From NCBI RefSeq assembly GCF_036850765.1, contig NC_089491.1, positions 185,359,520 to 185,423,519 of the forward strand: a stretch of DNA of 64,000 bases, given 5' to 3'. Below, piece by piece: positions 11,398-23,022 of this stretch. The translations under genes were made by a program, and so were the position numbers. This DNA comes from Saccopteryx bilineata. Lineage: Eukaryota > Chordata > Mammalia > Chiroptera > Emballonuridae. Position 1 is the first letter of the stretch. Each line of letters opens with the position of its first letter. The notes below the pieces were generated by a model. The model made no database searches. It saw only the letters and a program-made list of their open reading frames with translations, and was not told the origin of the DNA.

Positions 11398-11663
11398 AAA
11401 CGAGACTAAGAGACATGGACAAGAGTGTGGTGGTTACCAAGGGTGGGGGGAGGGAGGACATGGGAGGGAGGGAGGGAGAGTTAGGGGGAGGGGGAGGGGC
11501 ACAGAGAACTAGATAGAGGGTGGCGGAGGACAATCTGACTTTGGGCGAGGGGTATGCAACATAATTTAATGACAAGATAACCTGGACATGTTTTCTTTGA
11601 ATATATGTACCCTGATTTATTAATGTCATCCCATTACCATTAATAAAAATTTATTAAAAAAAA
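11398..11663 (+). other. L1 3' UTR with G-rich tract and polyadenylation signal
   Basis: Contains runs of three to six G at 11441-11498, a region with strong G-quadruplex potential typical of L1 3' UTRs. The AATAAA signal at 11642-11647 and an A tail precede the 3' target-site duplication. Confidence 0.85.
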
Positions 11664-11677
11664 AAAAGTAGAACAGT
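11664..11677. repeat. L1 target-site duplication, 3' copy
   Basis: Perfect 14-bp match to 3757-3770. Confidence 0.93.
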
Positions 11678-13682
11678 CTAATTTCATTTCATTTTCTTGG
11701 TGAAGAAATAAACATTATCACTATTAAATATGCATCTTCCATCTTTCATAAACAGAATATCAGCCAATGAACATATAAACAGATAAATGCAAAGAAAGAT
11801 CTTTGTCATTGTTCTTTCTGATTCACCAGGGTAAGAAACTAAGAAAACACAAACCCTTATCCCCAATATGTTATCTCTTGAGTAAAGTTGCCAAAGGCCA
11901 TTTATTAAGTAATATCAAATGCCATTTAAGCTATGCTGCAAGAGCTGAAGAGAAATGTGTCATGTGTATTTCATGTTAATTTTGGAAGTCATGCTTCCTT
12001 AAGACCCCAGTGGAGCATTTATAAAAGGATTTCTTGTTTCTATCACATGGGTTCTCTGTGTCTGTAAGTTGCTGGTGGACTTGAGAATGGAAGAGCAGAG
12101 CAAAGAGTCACCCTGAGTGAGAGAAATTCTTGAAACGCAGTGTGAGTACACATGTAGCAGATTACCAATACTGACCTGACCTGGCACTGCACTCATCCTC
12201 AGAGACAAATGCTGGGTCCCTGGGTCTGCTTTCATGGCTCCCTGATGCTATGCACGCCAGGTGGGTGAGGCAGCGGAGCTGGGGTGCAAAGGCAGGGATG
12301 GTGAGGGAGACTGCTGTCTGTGTATAAAAGCTCAGATGTGTGTCATTTCATTTAAGACCTTGGTTATTAAGAAGCTATTTCAGCAACTGCAGTGGGCACA
12401 AGCTATTTTAATTTTAATTAAAAATGAACCTTAAGAATGAAACAAGGTGATGTACATAAGCTTAGCTGTGTCTAACACAGACAAACCACAGCCCTCTCTT
12501 GTTGTACCTTTGTCTTAGGCTCCATATGGTTTTCTTTTCAAGACAAAATCACAATCACATACAGATGCCTTGTGGGGATGCGGGTCAGGTCATGTGCTCT
12601 CACCCCACCACCTCTTGCTCAGAGATGGCACTGTCGATGGCTTCTTAAATTCTGAGGGGATGTTTAGTTGATGTCTCTATCATCATCGGAAATGGTTCAT
12701 AAACAGAGGTGGTGTTTTCATCACCACACAGAAATCCTGGGTTTAGAAAACAACTCTGATCTAACACAAATGTTCTCACTCTATCTAAATAAAAGGCTAC
12801 TTACTATGTGTTAAAATCCAGTATGTTGCTGCTGCTGGTTTTCTTTGTACACAGCAGTCCAGAATAAGATTGAAAACTGCTAAGCTATTAGAATTCAATC
12901 TTATACCATTTTATTCCATGTTGCTGACCAGTATGCAGTTTCCATTTTTCTGTGAGATATACCACCTGCTTCCCTGAAGCATCTGACTTTATGCTTCTCC
13001 TCATGCCCTCTGCTTCCTGGAGATGGCACATATGTTTGGAGGCTCACTCATGGGCCATGCTTGTTATTCTTCAAGAGCAGGCACATTAATTTGTGCAAAG
13101 ATTGAAATACCCTATGTCTAGGGTCTAGTTCTTATTTATGCCTCCTTTTTTGGGGATACATATTAAGAAATAAATCTTAGGCTAATCAAAAATTGGCAAA
13201 GAACAATCAATAAAATGTGAATAGGAAAAAGATGTTAGGAAGTAATTAATCCTTGGGAAGAGGACAGATGGAGAAAAATTTGATACCACAGGAAAAGGGG
13301 CAGACTAGTCAATGAGTAGAAACGTTAGTCGTAGAATCCTAAGGGGAAGATTTCACTGATGTAAGAAATATTTCACTTGATCAAAGTAAAGCAACGCACG
13401 TGAAGGCTTTAGTCAAAATAAAGCAGCACATGTGAAGGCTTCAGTTAATGTTAAACAGTAACAGGTAAATTACCAGGGCATCTCTGACACAAACTCTGAG
13501 ATTCTTTCCTGCTGGAAGCTACTGAATGAAAGGCATCTCATGTGATCTGAAGCTGATGTTCCTGGTCAGCCACTTACACTTTATCTCATTGAAGGAACTC
13601 AGAATGAAGCAAACAGTAAAGAAATTAAGTTACTGCCTCAGGCTTTGGAAAAAGAGGAAGAGAAAGAAAAATGTCATTGTAA
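11678..13682. other. Intergenic, no gene seen
   Basis: No convincing coding exon or recent repeat. Short open frames here lack domains and splice context. A two-copy 32-bp tandem repeat lies at 13382-13445. Confidence 0.5.
13382..13445. repeat. Two-copy 32-bp tandem repeat
   Basis: Units 13382-13413 and 13414-13445 share the core 'aaagca.c..acgtgaaggct' with a few substitutions. Confidence 0.75.
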
Positions 13683-14004
13683 TGTCAGTGGCTGAGGCCA
13701 GGCAGGTCCACATTGGATTCGTGCAGACAGTAGAGAAACTGCAGAGCTAGAAAGGGTTGGGCCATTATGTTCAATAAAGTCCCAAAACAGAGGACAGGCA
13801 CACAGGCAGGGGAAACTTCTCCAGCACACAAACAGCAGAAATGGCCCCTCAAGTGGTGGGCAGGCAACCTACCATCCACAATCCCCCATCTCTCTCAAGC
13901 ATAGGCACACTTAGCCTAATATAAGCCATATACACGTGGTGCTGCTACACACCTATGCACTAATCAGGCAAACCTGCGAGCAAGCCTAACACAGCTGCCC
14001 CACA
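13683..14004 (-). mobile_element. LTR related to the provirus to its right (probable solo LTR)
   Basis: Aligns by eye along its whole length with the LTRs at 14304-14643 and 16167-16508: the same start (TGTCAGTGGC), the gcaggggaaact block, the cctaatataagcc block and the ca end. More diverged than the other two. No flanking interior is seen on its left. Confidence 0.75.
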
Positions 14005-14303
14005 GGCATGTGTCTTATTTCTGAGGTGCTCTATCAGGAGAAACATGGGTCCATAAACCCTCTTCATGGTCTTTGTTAAATTTAAAATAATATATAGACA
14101 AATGTGAAATATAATTTTATTTACCCGATTCTCTTTCTTTTCCACATATAAACTTTTAGTATAAAAACATGTTTAGTCCTTCACAAGTATTTTTCCTTTT
14201 CAAAAACAAATCAAAACTTACTGGCCTTTTGGTTAAAAATGATGGGAACTTAACTCCCTGAGCAACTGGTCCCAGCAAAGCACTGTTCTTAAGTCTCCTT
14301 TAA
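14005..14303. other. Spacer between LTR 1 and LTR 2
   Basis: About 300 bp of AT-rich sequence with no gene. It could be host DNA between two insertions or a remnant of another element; I cannot tell which. Confidence 0.4.
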
Positions 14304-14643
14304 TGCCAGTGGCCAAGGCCAGGCAAGTCCATTGGATTCAGGCAAATGGTAGAGAAATTGTGGAGCTGGAAAACGTTAGGTCACTCCATTTAATAGAGTC
14401 TTACAACGGCATATGAGCAAACAGGCAGGGGAAACTGCTTCTCAGGCAAACGAACAGCAAAAATAATCCCTCATAGTGGCAGGCAGGCAGACAATCTGCC
14501 ATCTGCAATCCCCGAGTGCAAACACCCATAGCCTTATATAGGCTATGCACACGTGCCTCTGCCATGTGCTCATGCACTATTCAAGCAAAGTGCTTGCAGC
14601 TGGTACACCAGCGAGCGAACCTAACACAGCCATTTTCCCAACA
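14304..14643 (-). repeat. LTR 2 (3' LTR in minus orientation)
   Basis: Direct repeat of 16167-16508. Shared blocks include gcaaacaggcaggggaaact, cccatagccttatataggct and cagccattttcccaaca. Confidence 0.85.
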
Positions 14644-14834
14644 TTGCACCCTTTAGGATTGCTCTCTTCATAATCTATGATAGGAAACAGAGACAGCAAC
14701 AGCAAAAGTTACACAGTAATTACAAAGGTGCCCTTCACAATGTCTCCCTTAGCACTTTGCCCAGGGCTTCAACTAAAGGCTAACCTCTAACTTTCTACAC
14801 CAGGGTAGACGGGAGGGCCTCTATAGTCCAGGCA

Positions 14835-15024
14835 CAGGCATCCTCAAACTACGGCCCACAGGACACATGCGGCCCCCGAGGCCATTTATCTGGCCCCCAC
14901 CGCACTTCTGGAAGGGGCACCTCTTTCATTGGTGGTCAGTGAGAGGAGCATTGTATGTGGTGGCCCTCCAACAGTCTGAGGGACAGTGAACTGGCCCCCT
15001 GTGTAAAAAGTTTGGGGACCCCTG
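14835..15024. mobile_element. Non-autonomous hAT-type element (short copy) nested in the provirus
   Basis: Begins caggcatcctcaaactacgg and ends tttggggacccctg, so the ends are inverted repeats. Flanked by gtccaggc and gtccaggg, an imperfect 8-bp duplication as expected for hAT elements. It is a shorter relative of the element at 32061-32526. Confidence 0.8.
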
Positions 15025-15548
15025 GTCCAGGGCTATGTCCATTGAAGAATGTGAATTTCACATGGGCTCTCCAGTCCCTAGACCATCCTTGTTGGATGGG
15101 TCACTAGGCCTTCCCCCTATTCAAACTGGGATAATGGGTTTTTGGGATCCTCCTCTTTCACAGATGTCTCCAACAAGTAATCTTGTAACCATGCAATCTG
15201 AAGGCCAGCCATTTTCCTGGCAGATGCTGGGGCCATCTGCTCCCCCCACTTTTTCACTTTTTCAGAACCTCTGTTCTGACTGAAGCTGCCACCAAAGCTC
15301 CAACAAGACTTTAGACTTGCCATCTAATTTCTCCCTAACAGCCCCAGCTGCAATCAAATCTACTCATATCTGAGTTTGGATAACCTTTACAGGCCTGTTT
15401 CTCTTTTTAGTCATGGAGGAGCAGCATAGACAGCAGCCCACACAGCGTTATAATTCTGTGCTGCTTACAGCTCCCCCAAATCTGCTACCATCTGTGTAAC
15501 CACGTTGATAGGCTGGCCCTGAGATGCTCTTGGCTGCTGGGTTTTTAC

Positions 15549-15884
15549 CTATTTGGGTGACCACTGGCCAGGCTCTGAGTCTGCAGACGGCAGTGGCAGT
15601 GTCAGCCTGAACCTCCTCCTCAGAAGAATCGTAAATGCCTGCTCCACCGACTCAGAGCCACTCTGCTGGCACGAATGTTGCTCCATCCTCGGAGCCTGCT
15701 TCAGCTTGTGAGGCTGCAGCCTCTTGGCGTGAAGCTGAAACTTGAGCTCCTTAACCTGCAGCTGTTTCTCTAAAAACTGCCAGTGCCAACGTTCAGCTTC
15801 TAGGGCAAACTGCAGCTCAAGAAACTGCAATTTCTTCTTCAGCAGCCGTTCCAGTTCCAGACACCATTGGTGCTCAGCCTGCAC
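15549..15884 (-). pseudogene. gag-like coiled-coil open frame in the provirus
   Basis: An open frame of 111 codons, rich in Leu, Gln, Glu, Lys and Arg with heptad-like spacing. The frame continues upstream on the minus strand only across stop codons, so this is a surviving piece of a longer decayed protein. Position next to the 5' LTR (right LTR on the minus strand) fits a gag-like product. I see no zinc knuckle, protease or reverse transcriptase. Confidence 0.45.
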
Positions 15885-16166
15885 CCCACACTGAAGCTCT
15901 CAAAAGTGGTCAATCTCCTTTTCTAGCAACAGTTGCAGTTCTTGCCACTGTCAGCGCTTGGTCTGAAGCTCATTCAGGAGTTCTCAAACTCGGTGGCCTC
16001 TCACACAGAGCTCTTGGTTTCTTTTTGCAGGGCTGTAAAAAGCACCCAGTCCAAGGCCCCAGCAAAGAGAGCCACTGGGAACAGTCACTCCTCTATTCCA
16101 ACCTTCAAGGGTGTTGGCAGTTTCATACCAACCTGCTCTAAATCCTGACAACTACTCCAGATGTAA

Positions 16167-16508
16167 TGCTGGTGGTCAAGGCCAGACAGGTACCACATTG
16201 GATTCGGGCAGACAGTAGAGAAATTGTGGAGCTGAAAAGCATTAGGCCATTCTGTTTAATAGAGCCTTGCAACTGCAGATGAGCAAACAGGCAGGGGGAA
16301 ACTGCTTCTCAGGCAAACAAACAGCAAATATGGCTCCTCACAGTGGCGGGCAGACAACCTGCCATCCACAATCCCCCTGAGCAAAAGCACCCATAGCCTT
16401 ATATAGGCTATGCATATGTGGTGTGGCCATGTGCTCACGTACTAATCAAGCAAAGTGCTTGCAGCCGATACAACAGTGAGCAAGACCAAACCAGCCATTT
16501 TCCCAACA
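16167..16508 (-). repeat. LTR 3 (5' LTR in minus orientation)
   Basis: Direct repeat of 14304-14643 with the same TATA-type and end sequences. Confidence 0.85.
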
Positions 16509-16864
16509 ATGCCACCTCTCTGTGTGTTCTATGAAGGCAGGACTTGCCAAAAATAGAGATACTACTGTAAAGAAGTTATCCTTAAACAATATTAAAATGT
16601 AACTTTGGGTGCTTGTCGCTTGGGCACCCTTAAGAAAAATATCTTGTGTGAGATCTCAGCACTTCTGACAGTAAAGAAAAGCTAAGAAGGTGAATAGTAC
16701 CAGGCTTAGTCAGTGTATCTCTCTGGTCACATGTTTGATATAGCAACCTTGTTGGAAGTTCTCTTTTATTAGTTGCTACTCCATTGGCTTCCAAAGGCAG
16801 AAGACTTAAGGTGGGTGAAAATCTCAGAAATCCTTTGTTATCATTTCAGTGGGATACTGATGAT

Positions 16865-17277
16865 TTTATTGAAAAAGCAAGCAGATAGATGTTAGGCGTA
16901 TGTTATTCTGGCCACACTGGAATTAGATATTGGCAATGTTTTTTATTTTATGGACAGTGCAACTCAATTTAAAAGCAGAGAGTGCAGTGCCAACATGTGA
17001 GTGTTGACCAGATGGAAACCAAGTGCATGTCAGCCTTCTGTACCTGGATTCTCTTTGTTGCTTCCAGAATGGAAAGGGAGAAAGACTTGGAGTAGTTCTT
17101 CTCACAGTTTATAGATAGTATGGCTGCCACTGGGCACAGTGCCAGAGTCATTCTACTGTGTCCTCCATGCAGGAGGGTTTGCCATTGGTAAAGATAAAAA
17201 GCATTGCAGGGTCGTCTTCCAAATGCAGCACTTTTGAGTAGGTAGTCCATTGGAAGTCCAGTGATCCCCAACCATTA
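16865..17277 (-). other. RXFP2: Probable RXFP2 3' untranslated region
   Basis: Sequence just after the stop codon has no coding features. Two AATAAA hexamers on the minus strand, at 16942-16947 and 16865-16870, are candidate polyadenylation signals that would give a 3' UTR of roughly 340-430 nt. The true end cannot be fixed from sequence alone. Confidence 0.4.
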
Positions 17278-17537
17278 CTAAGATATTGGTTTTGTTATAC
17301 TGTTCCCAACAGTTATTTTGTTCAAAACCCCGAGTTTAAGGGAGGAGGAGTCATCTGTCCACACAATGGATGTAGATAAACTTTTTTTTTTAGTTTGGAA
17401 AACTGATTTCCTTCGGTGCCTGTGTAGCAGCTGTTTCAATTTGTCCTTGAATAAGCTGGTTGTGAGTGTGTAGAGGATTGGGTTCAGGGCGCTATTTACT
17501 GGCAGGAAAAAAATGACTACCCAGGAAGTGATTGTGC
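17278..17537 (-). CDS. RXFP2: RXFP2 exon 18: transmembrane helix 7, C-tail and stop
   Basis: Terminal coding exon of 260 bp. Helix 7 reads [20 protein letters not shown] followed by Y, giving the conserved NPxxY motif. The cytoplasmic tail is basic ([17 protein letters not shown]), Ser/Thr-rich, and ends NSITKPIS before a TAG stop at 17278-17280. Acceptor tcttttacag|GCACA. The tail sequence is the best evidence for RXFP2 over RXFP1. Confidence 0.97.
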
Positions 17538-17689
17538 CTGTAAAAGAAAACAAAGTGTGGAAAACAGAAGTTTTTCATAATGTTTTCATAACATTTTGTG
17601 GTCCATGCTACTTCTAAGTGGGCTACCTCATTCATTTAAGTTTTCTCTCACCAAATTGAAAATCTCTTTGTCAGAAGAGTATAAGAGCC

Positions 17690-17805
17690 ATAAATTAGAG
17701 GTAGCTCTCTATCATTTAACTTTTCTGAATTTCAGTAACTACCTTGTAGGTTGTTGTGAGGCTAAATGAGAGAAAATATGTGAAAACATTTCATAAACTA
17801 TGTAT
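17690..17805 (+). repeat. MIR-like SINE fragment
   Basis: Contains the recognisable ttgtaggttgttgtgaggct and aaatgag stretch of the MIR core region. Confidence 0.55.
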
Positions 17806-18169
17806 AATGTGTTTTTCTTGTTTTTCTTGCCTTTCTTTAGGAAAATAAGAAAGTGAAGAAAGTTTGTAATCAGTAGAACAGTGTTCAGGAGACATCTGGT
17901 CCAGGGTCAGATCAGACTTTGGTTTTAGCTCAGTTCGGGAGACTGTTTTGCCCTAATATTCCATGTGTCTTATTCAGAAGGGAGTCTGACGATTTGAAAA
18001 ACAAAACCCAGCATATCTCCAAACTTTGTGAATTTCTTTTGTGTGAAGCCTTACAAATGCTCATAGAATATACTAGGAGTAGATACCACACAAAGTTCTC
18101 TATAAGGAGAAACTAGGGACTCACTGAGCATCTTTAGTCAAAAGGCATTTATTTAATAATACTATGTTA

Positions 18170-18760
18170 AAATACTGTGAAAAAAATGAACAAGGCATGA
18201 CCCTTCCTCATGGATACATGAAAATAATAATGCTGCTATGAGGTAGTTCATATGAGGCTAATAAGTGAGTTGTAAACAAAATTGAATGGATATTTCACCA
18301 GTGGAGTTGGTGGGATGGGTTAGGAGAGGTCTAGAATGGTACCGTGGAAGAGGGAGTGCCTGGCTTAAACCTTGGAGGATGAGAAGGAGATTTTGTAGGC
18401 AAGAATCTTACAGGTGGAAAGTATAATCTGGGTGGAAGGAACAGCTTCACAAAAGCAAGGCATAAAAAAAGTTCAGGGGAAAAAAATCTAAAGAAATTAT
18501 TCTAATGGACCTGGATCACAGAATATATGAAGGTGGAGCAAGTGGAAATAAAGTCTTTTTTAAAAAATTGAATTTATTGGGGGTGGTATTGGTTAATAAA
18601 ATTACATAGGTTTATATGTGCAATTCTATAATACATCACTTGTACATTGTATCATGTGTTCACCACCCATGTGAAGTCTCCAGTCTTAATGCTAATCTCA
18701 GCATGTGGACTTTATTCCATGAGCAATGGCAAACATAGGACATTTCAGTCTTGTTGAGTT
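18170..18760 (+). repeat. L2-like LINE fragment (interrupted)
   Basis: Has the pattern of L2 3' regions, e.g. 'cttggaggatgagaaggag', 'ggaacagcttcacaaaagca' and 'gactttattccatgagcaatgg'. Split by the L1 piece at 18555-18680. Confidence 0.45.
18555..18680 (-). mobile_element. L1 3'-end fragment
   Basis: On the minus strand it reads gggtggtgaacacatgatac, then acaagtgatgtattataga and attttattaaccaatac, the typical end of mammalian L1 3' UTRs. Strongly 5'-truncated. Confidence 0.8.
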
Positions 18761-19494
18761 TGAAATGTTAGGATATAATTGAAATGTTCAGGAAGTTGTG
18801 GTATACTAGAGACTGCTCATCAATGTCCCCATCTGTCACCAGGAATAGTAAATTCACTCTGTTCTTGGCATACAACTGACTTTGCCTAAGTGAGCTCATA
18901 TATTCTTGTGGCTTTTGCCCTTGCCATCCTGCAGAGGCCCCCAACTAGTCATCCTAATCTTCACTCCCAACTCTCCCATGGCTCGAGGACAGCTATGTCC
19001 TGCTGTGGGACTAAGTTCACTTGTTGAGAGGATTCTGTGAAATGACATGTGTCCTTTTTGCAGTCAGGCATTTGAGAAGGTCTCTCAGGATTTTGTGCAC
19101 ATGCCAGAGGGACAAAAATTGTTGCTTGTACAGTCATCACTCTTTTATCAGGGCTTCTGACATGTCAACCACAAACTTGACACTGAGATGCCAAGATGCA
19201 TAAGAAACAATTTCTTCTCTGGATAAACTCTCCTAGTAGATTTGCAAAAGGCTGAAGCAATGACTTGAATATGATCTCAAAACTGTTTCAGAGAGTTGGG
19301 CTAAAGTTTTAGGTGGCCCCTAGCTTGGTATAATTTCTAGGTCCCAGGACAAGCTTCAAGTACAGTTATAATCAATGAGAGGTTATTTTCTCCAGTTGAA
19401 GTAGGGGAGTGAGCCAGGAACCTGGCCTCCCACGGACCACCTAATGCTCCAAGAGCCCAGTGTGATGACCACTGGCCAGGACCGTGACACAGAC

Positions 19495-19660
19495 TGTGGT
19501 TCTTAGTCAGGGATGTGTGCGTCAGAATCACAGGGAGCCTTGTCCAAAACACCCCTGTAGAGGCCACAGCCCCTATGGACTAAATTCCAAGGCTTAGTGT
19601 ATAACCTGGGCATGAATATTTTGATTTTTTATGTATACTCTTGGTCAAGAACCATTATCT
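19495..19660 (+). repeat. Old MER-type hAT fragment
   Basis: Contains 'gtggttctta' at the left, 'cagaatcacagggagccttg' in the body and 'caagaaccatt' at the right, the pattern of ancient mammalian hAT-Charlie non-autonomous elements. Confidence 0.45.
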
Positions 19661-19830
19661 TGCTCAGGTTAAAGCAAGACACTAAGACTTTGTTTTTCTC
19701 ACTCCTGTTCTTTATTATCCTTGTCTAGATTGTCTTAAAACACTGAGTATGAAACACTGAGAAAAATAATAACTGTTTGCATTGAAATTGTAGGTATTTA
19801 TGGGGCATTTATGGAGCTTTGTAGGCACTA

Positions 19831-20106
<276 letters not shown>

Positions 20107-21294
20107 CTAAGGAGTAAACGTCTGCAGTGAAAATACCGTTTTTCTGAGACATCTGACATGGTGTCTCTTCCCCTCACCTCCAAGAAGCACTCTTTGGTAT
20201 CAGTTCAGTGGTATTCATCTGAAACCCTGAGTTCAAGGTTATAAGCTAGAATAAACTAAAGGAATCAGGTTTGCCAGATCAGAAAGAAATTTCAAATACA
20301 TAAACCATTTCTAAAGAATTCCAGACTTCTGAAATTCAGATTTGGGTATCATGAGGCAAGTGTTAGTTGTTCAAGGCAGGAAAAAGCTATTTTTGTTGTT
20401 AGCTCTCTGAAAATTCAAAGCCTTAAGGGGTTACTGTAATCTTATGTATAACTCAAAGAATAAGGATGACCTATTATCTTATAAATATGAGTAAGATAAC
20501 CTTGGTATAGAAAGAAGATAATAGCTTCAGAAACATTATTCTTCATGCTTTTTGGTATTAAATAAAAAAATAATGCATAGAACAAAAATTAAGTTTTTGT
20601 TTACTTTTCTTCAGATTGCTTATAGTCATTTAAACTAAATTTCAAAATCTTGTAGACTTGTTTTAAGAAAATAATTAAAATTCAACTTTATGAATTATTC
20701 TTTTGGAGTTTAATATATTCAGAAGATTCTCACTTTACATCATTATCCTATATGCCAACTTCTTAGTCACTTTGACACTTTGAGTCACAAGAGTTACTTA
20801 TACTTGTGGTGAATGTAAAATTTGCATATAATATCAAAGTTGTTAAAATATGTTCATCTGACTTAGACTGTATGGAAGACTGTTGAAGTCTAGGGGAAAA
20901 TACTCTAAATTCAAGATGTTGTTTTTATTCAAAACTTTTCATTGTTTATGGAGTCTTATAAAACCATATGAAAGAATTTTTTGAGATTGATTTATCTTAG
21001 GCCTTTTGTTAGAAAGTTGAGAATAAAATAAAATGACTGTTAAAGATAGTCCTCTGGTACACATTCTGAACATGCTGAAAACAGACTTACAGAAAGGACC
21101 AAAGTGTGTGTTCTGGGGGCACCATAAGCATGTGAGGTGTTATCTTCAGGGGAACTGAGTGATGGGTATAGGGAAATTGTGCTATCCTTGAAACTCTGTC
21201 TATATCTAATTTATTCTAAAATGTAAAATTAAATTTAAAAAATTGTATGTTTTTATTATGTCTTTAAGATGATAAAGGGCTCGAGGGCTCCTCT

Positions 21295-21295
21295 C

Positions 21296-21334
<39 letters not shown>

Positions 21335-21338
21335 GAGT
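21295..21338. repeat. (GA)n-(GACA)n microsatellite
   Basis: Pure GA repeat followed by GACA repeats on the plus strand. Confidence 0.9.
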
Positions 21339-21399
21339 TACTATCTTTTTATTTTATCTATCCAGAATATACCACAGGTGCCAAAACCCTTTTGACTAA

Positions 21400-21770
21400 C
21401 CCCGACACCTTATAGATAAGATTGAAACTTCTTTTGACCTCCATCTTGGCCCATTCCCTGGCTTTTGGGCCTCTAAGTCCTGCCTTTTCCTGACTACAAC
21501 ATCTGTTTTCTCATAGCTAATGCCTCCTTCTATGGGCTTTAGTTTGGGTTCATTTCCATTGGGAAGCCTCCCTGGCACCCAGATCTGGGGTCCTCGCACA
21601 TGTTGCACTACTTCTTCATGCATTTGTCAGCCTCTAACATGAAAATGTGTTTACTTGTCTCCACCCTCCTTTCTGGCTAGAGGTCTGTTGTACCTTCAAT
21701 GCCCAAAACAGTGCTTGGCCTGTAATAAGTGCTTCACGAACTCATACTGGACCAATGAATGTAACATAAA
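21400..21770 (+). repeat. L2-like LINE 3' end
   Basis: CT-rich body followed by 'caatgcccaaaacagtgctt' and 'aataagtgcttcacgaa', as at L2 3' ends. Confidence 0.5.
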
Positions 21771-21792
21771 GTAACATAAGGTAACATAACAT

Positions 21793-21826
<34 letters not shown>

Positions 21827-21831
21827 TGTGA
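21761..21831. repeat. Three 10-bp repeats followed by a (GT)n microsatellite
   Basis: gtaacataaa, gtaacataag and gtaacataac in tandem (21761-21790), then GT repeats to about 21831. Confidence 0.9.
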
Positions 21832-23022
21832 GAAGCTCTCTATGAAGTGCACATATGCTTGGAACAGCTTACATTATCCTAGGAAGGTCATAGTCATGAA
21901 AATAAATAGCTATAAAACAGGGTAGTATGTAAGGAGTATTATTAAAATGGTGCAAATAGGGTGCTTTATTTTTTCAGAGGAAGAAGAGAAGAGCTGGGAA
22001 CAGTAGCTAGGGACATTTTGAGATGAGCTTTAAGTAACTAATTTACACTTGATCTTGGTGGAAGCAAGGTGTCATCAAAATCCTCTGAGCAGAGACATAC
22101 ACAAGTCTTTCAGTCCCCAGGGTAGTGACCCCATGAATAGGAGAGAAGGGCTCAGAGGACAAAAGATCAGTCACGGGTAATGTAATTCAGGGATCAGGTA
22201 GTAAGGTTTCTAAAGAAAGGAGGTAGCAGTGGGTTGAGACACTAGAAGAAATAGAAAGCAGAGGCATATTTTGAAAAGAAAGGACAGTAGAGCTCATTGA
22301 CCAGTTAGATGGGAGGAAAAGATGAGAAGAGGAAATTAGAATGATAATACTGCCTTAACTAGAGGACATGAAGATGGCCTTAATTTTAAGCACTTGAGAT
22401 ACCTAGTAGATGATTAAAAAGGTTTTGAACCTTAAAGGTCTAAGCTTCTCCTTCATTTGTAACAGAAGATATGGCCTTCCTTTCTTAAAAAGCAGGGGGC
22501 ACTGAAAAAATGAAAAGACGAAGAGTTTTATGAAACATCCTTATGATGTTAATGTTTGAGCAGCATTTACCAAAGGCAATAAACCTTCCTGGAATTTCCA
22601 CTCAGATAATCTCCTGTAAGTGAGTTTCCAGAATTTTATTTTTATTATTTATTTAACTCATATCTAGACTGTAAAAAAATGATCTCAAGTTATTTGGTAG
22701 AGTGAGAGAGCAACCAAGTGACCTAGAATTCCTTCAGCTCATAGTCCCTGCATAAGAATATGACATCCAAGGTCTGACAGATAATAAAAATACCATCAGA
22801 GATCCTGACAGTATGGTATTCTTTTTTCACGCTAAGTCTCTATAATAATAAAAAGTTCAATAGGAAAAATTCTGTAAATACACAGTAAGAACTTTTTAAA
22901 AGAAGAGACATAGCCTTGTCTATATTAATTTACTTTCTGATATGAATAAACATGTGTTTCCTAAAATTTATGGTATTTCTGTCAAAATTACATTTGTCTA
23001 GAAAATGAAAAATATCATTTAC

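Larger units (their letters stand above)
3771..11663 (+). mobile_element. Nearly full-length LINE-1 retrotransposon
   Basis: Complete L1 layout: 5' UTR (3771-6025), ORF1 (6026-7046), ORF2 (7350-11397), a G-rich 3' UTR with AATAAA at 11642-11647, and an A tail, all within a 14-bp target-site duplication. About 7.9 kb including a nested SINE of about 0.2 kb. It cannot now make functional proteins: ORF1 has a frameshift, ORF2 a nonsense codon, and a SINE splits the endonuclease start. The limited damage suggests a fairly recent insertion. Confidence 0.97.
14304..16508 (-). mobile_element. Degenerate LTR retrotransposon / endogenous retrovirus with two LTRs
   Basis: Two LTRs of about 340 bp flank about 1.5 kb. 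Minus orientation is inferred because, on that strand, each LTR runs TGTTGGGAAAATGG, a TATATAAGG-type box, then an ATTAAA signal before the terminal CA. The interior lacks recognisable pol or env and holds only a gag-like coiled-coil frame (15549-15884) and a nested hAT element. LTR length and poor interior fit a non-autonomous ERVL/MaLR-like element, but the class is inference. No clear target-site duplication was found. Confidence 0.75.
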
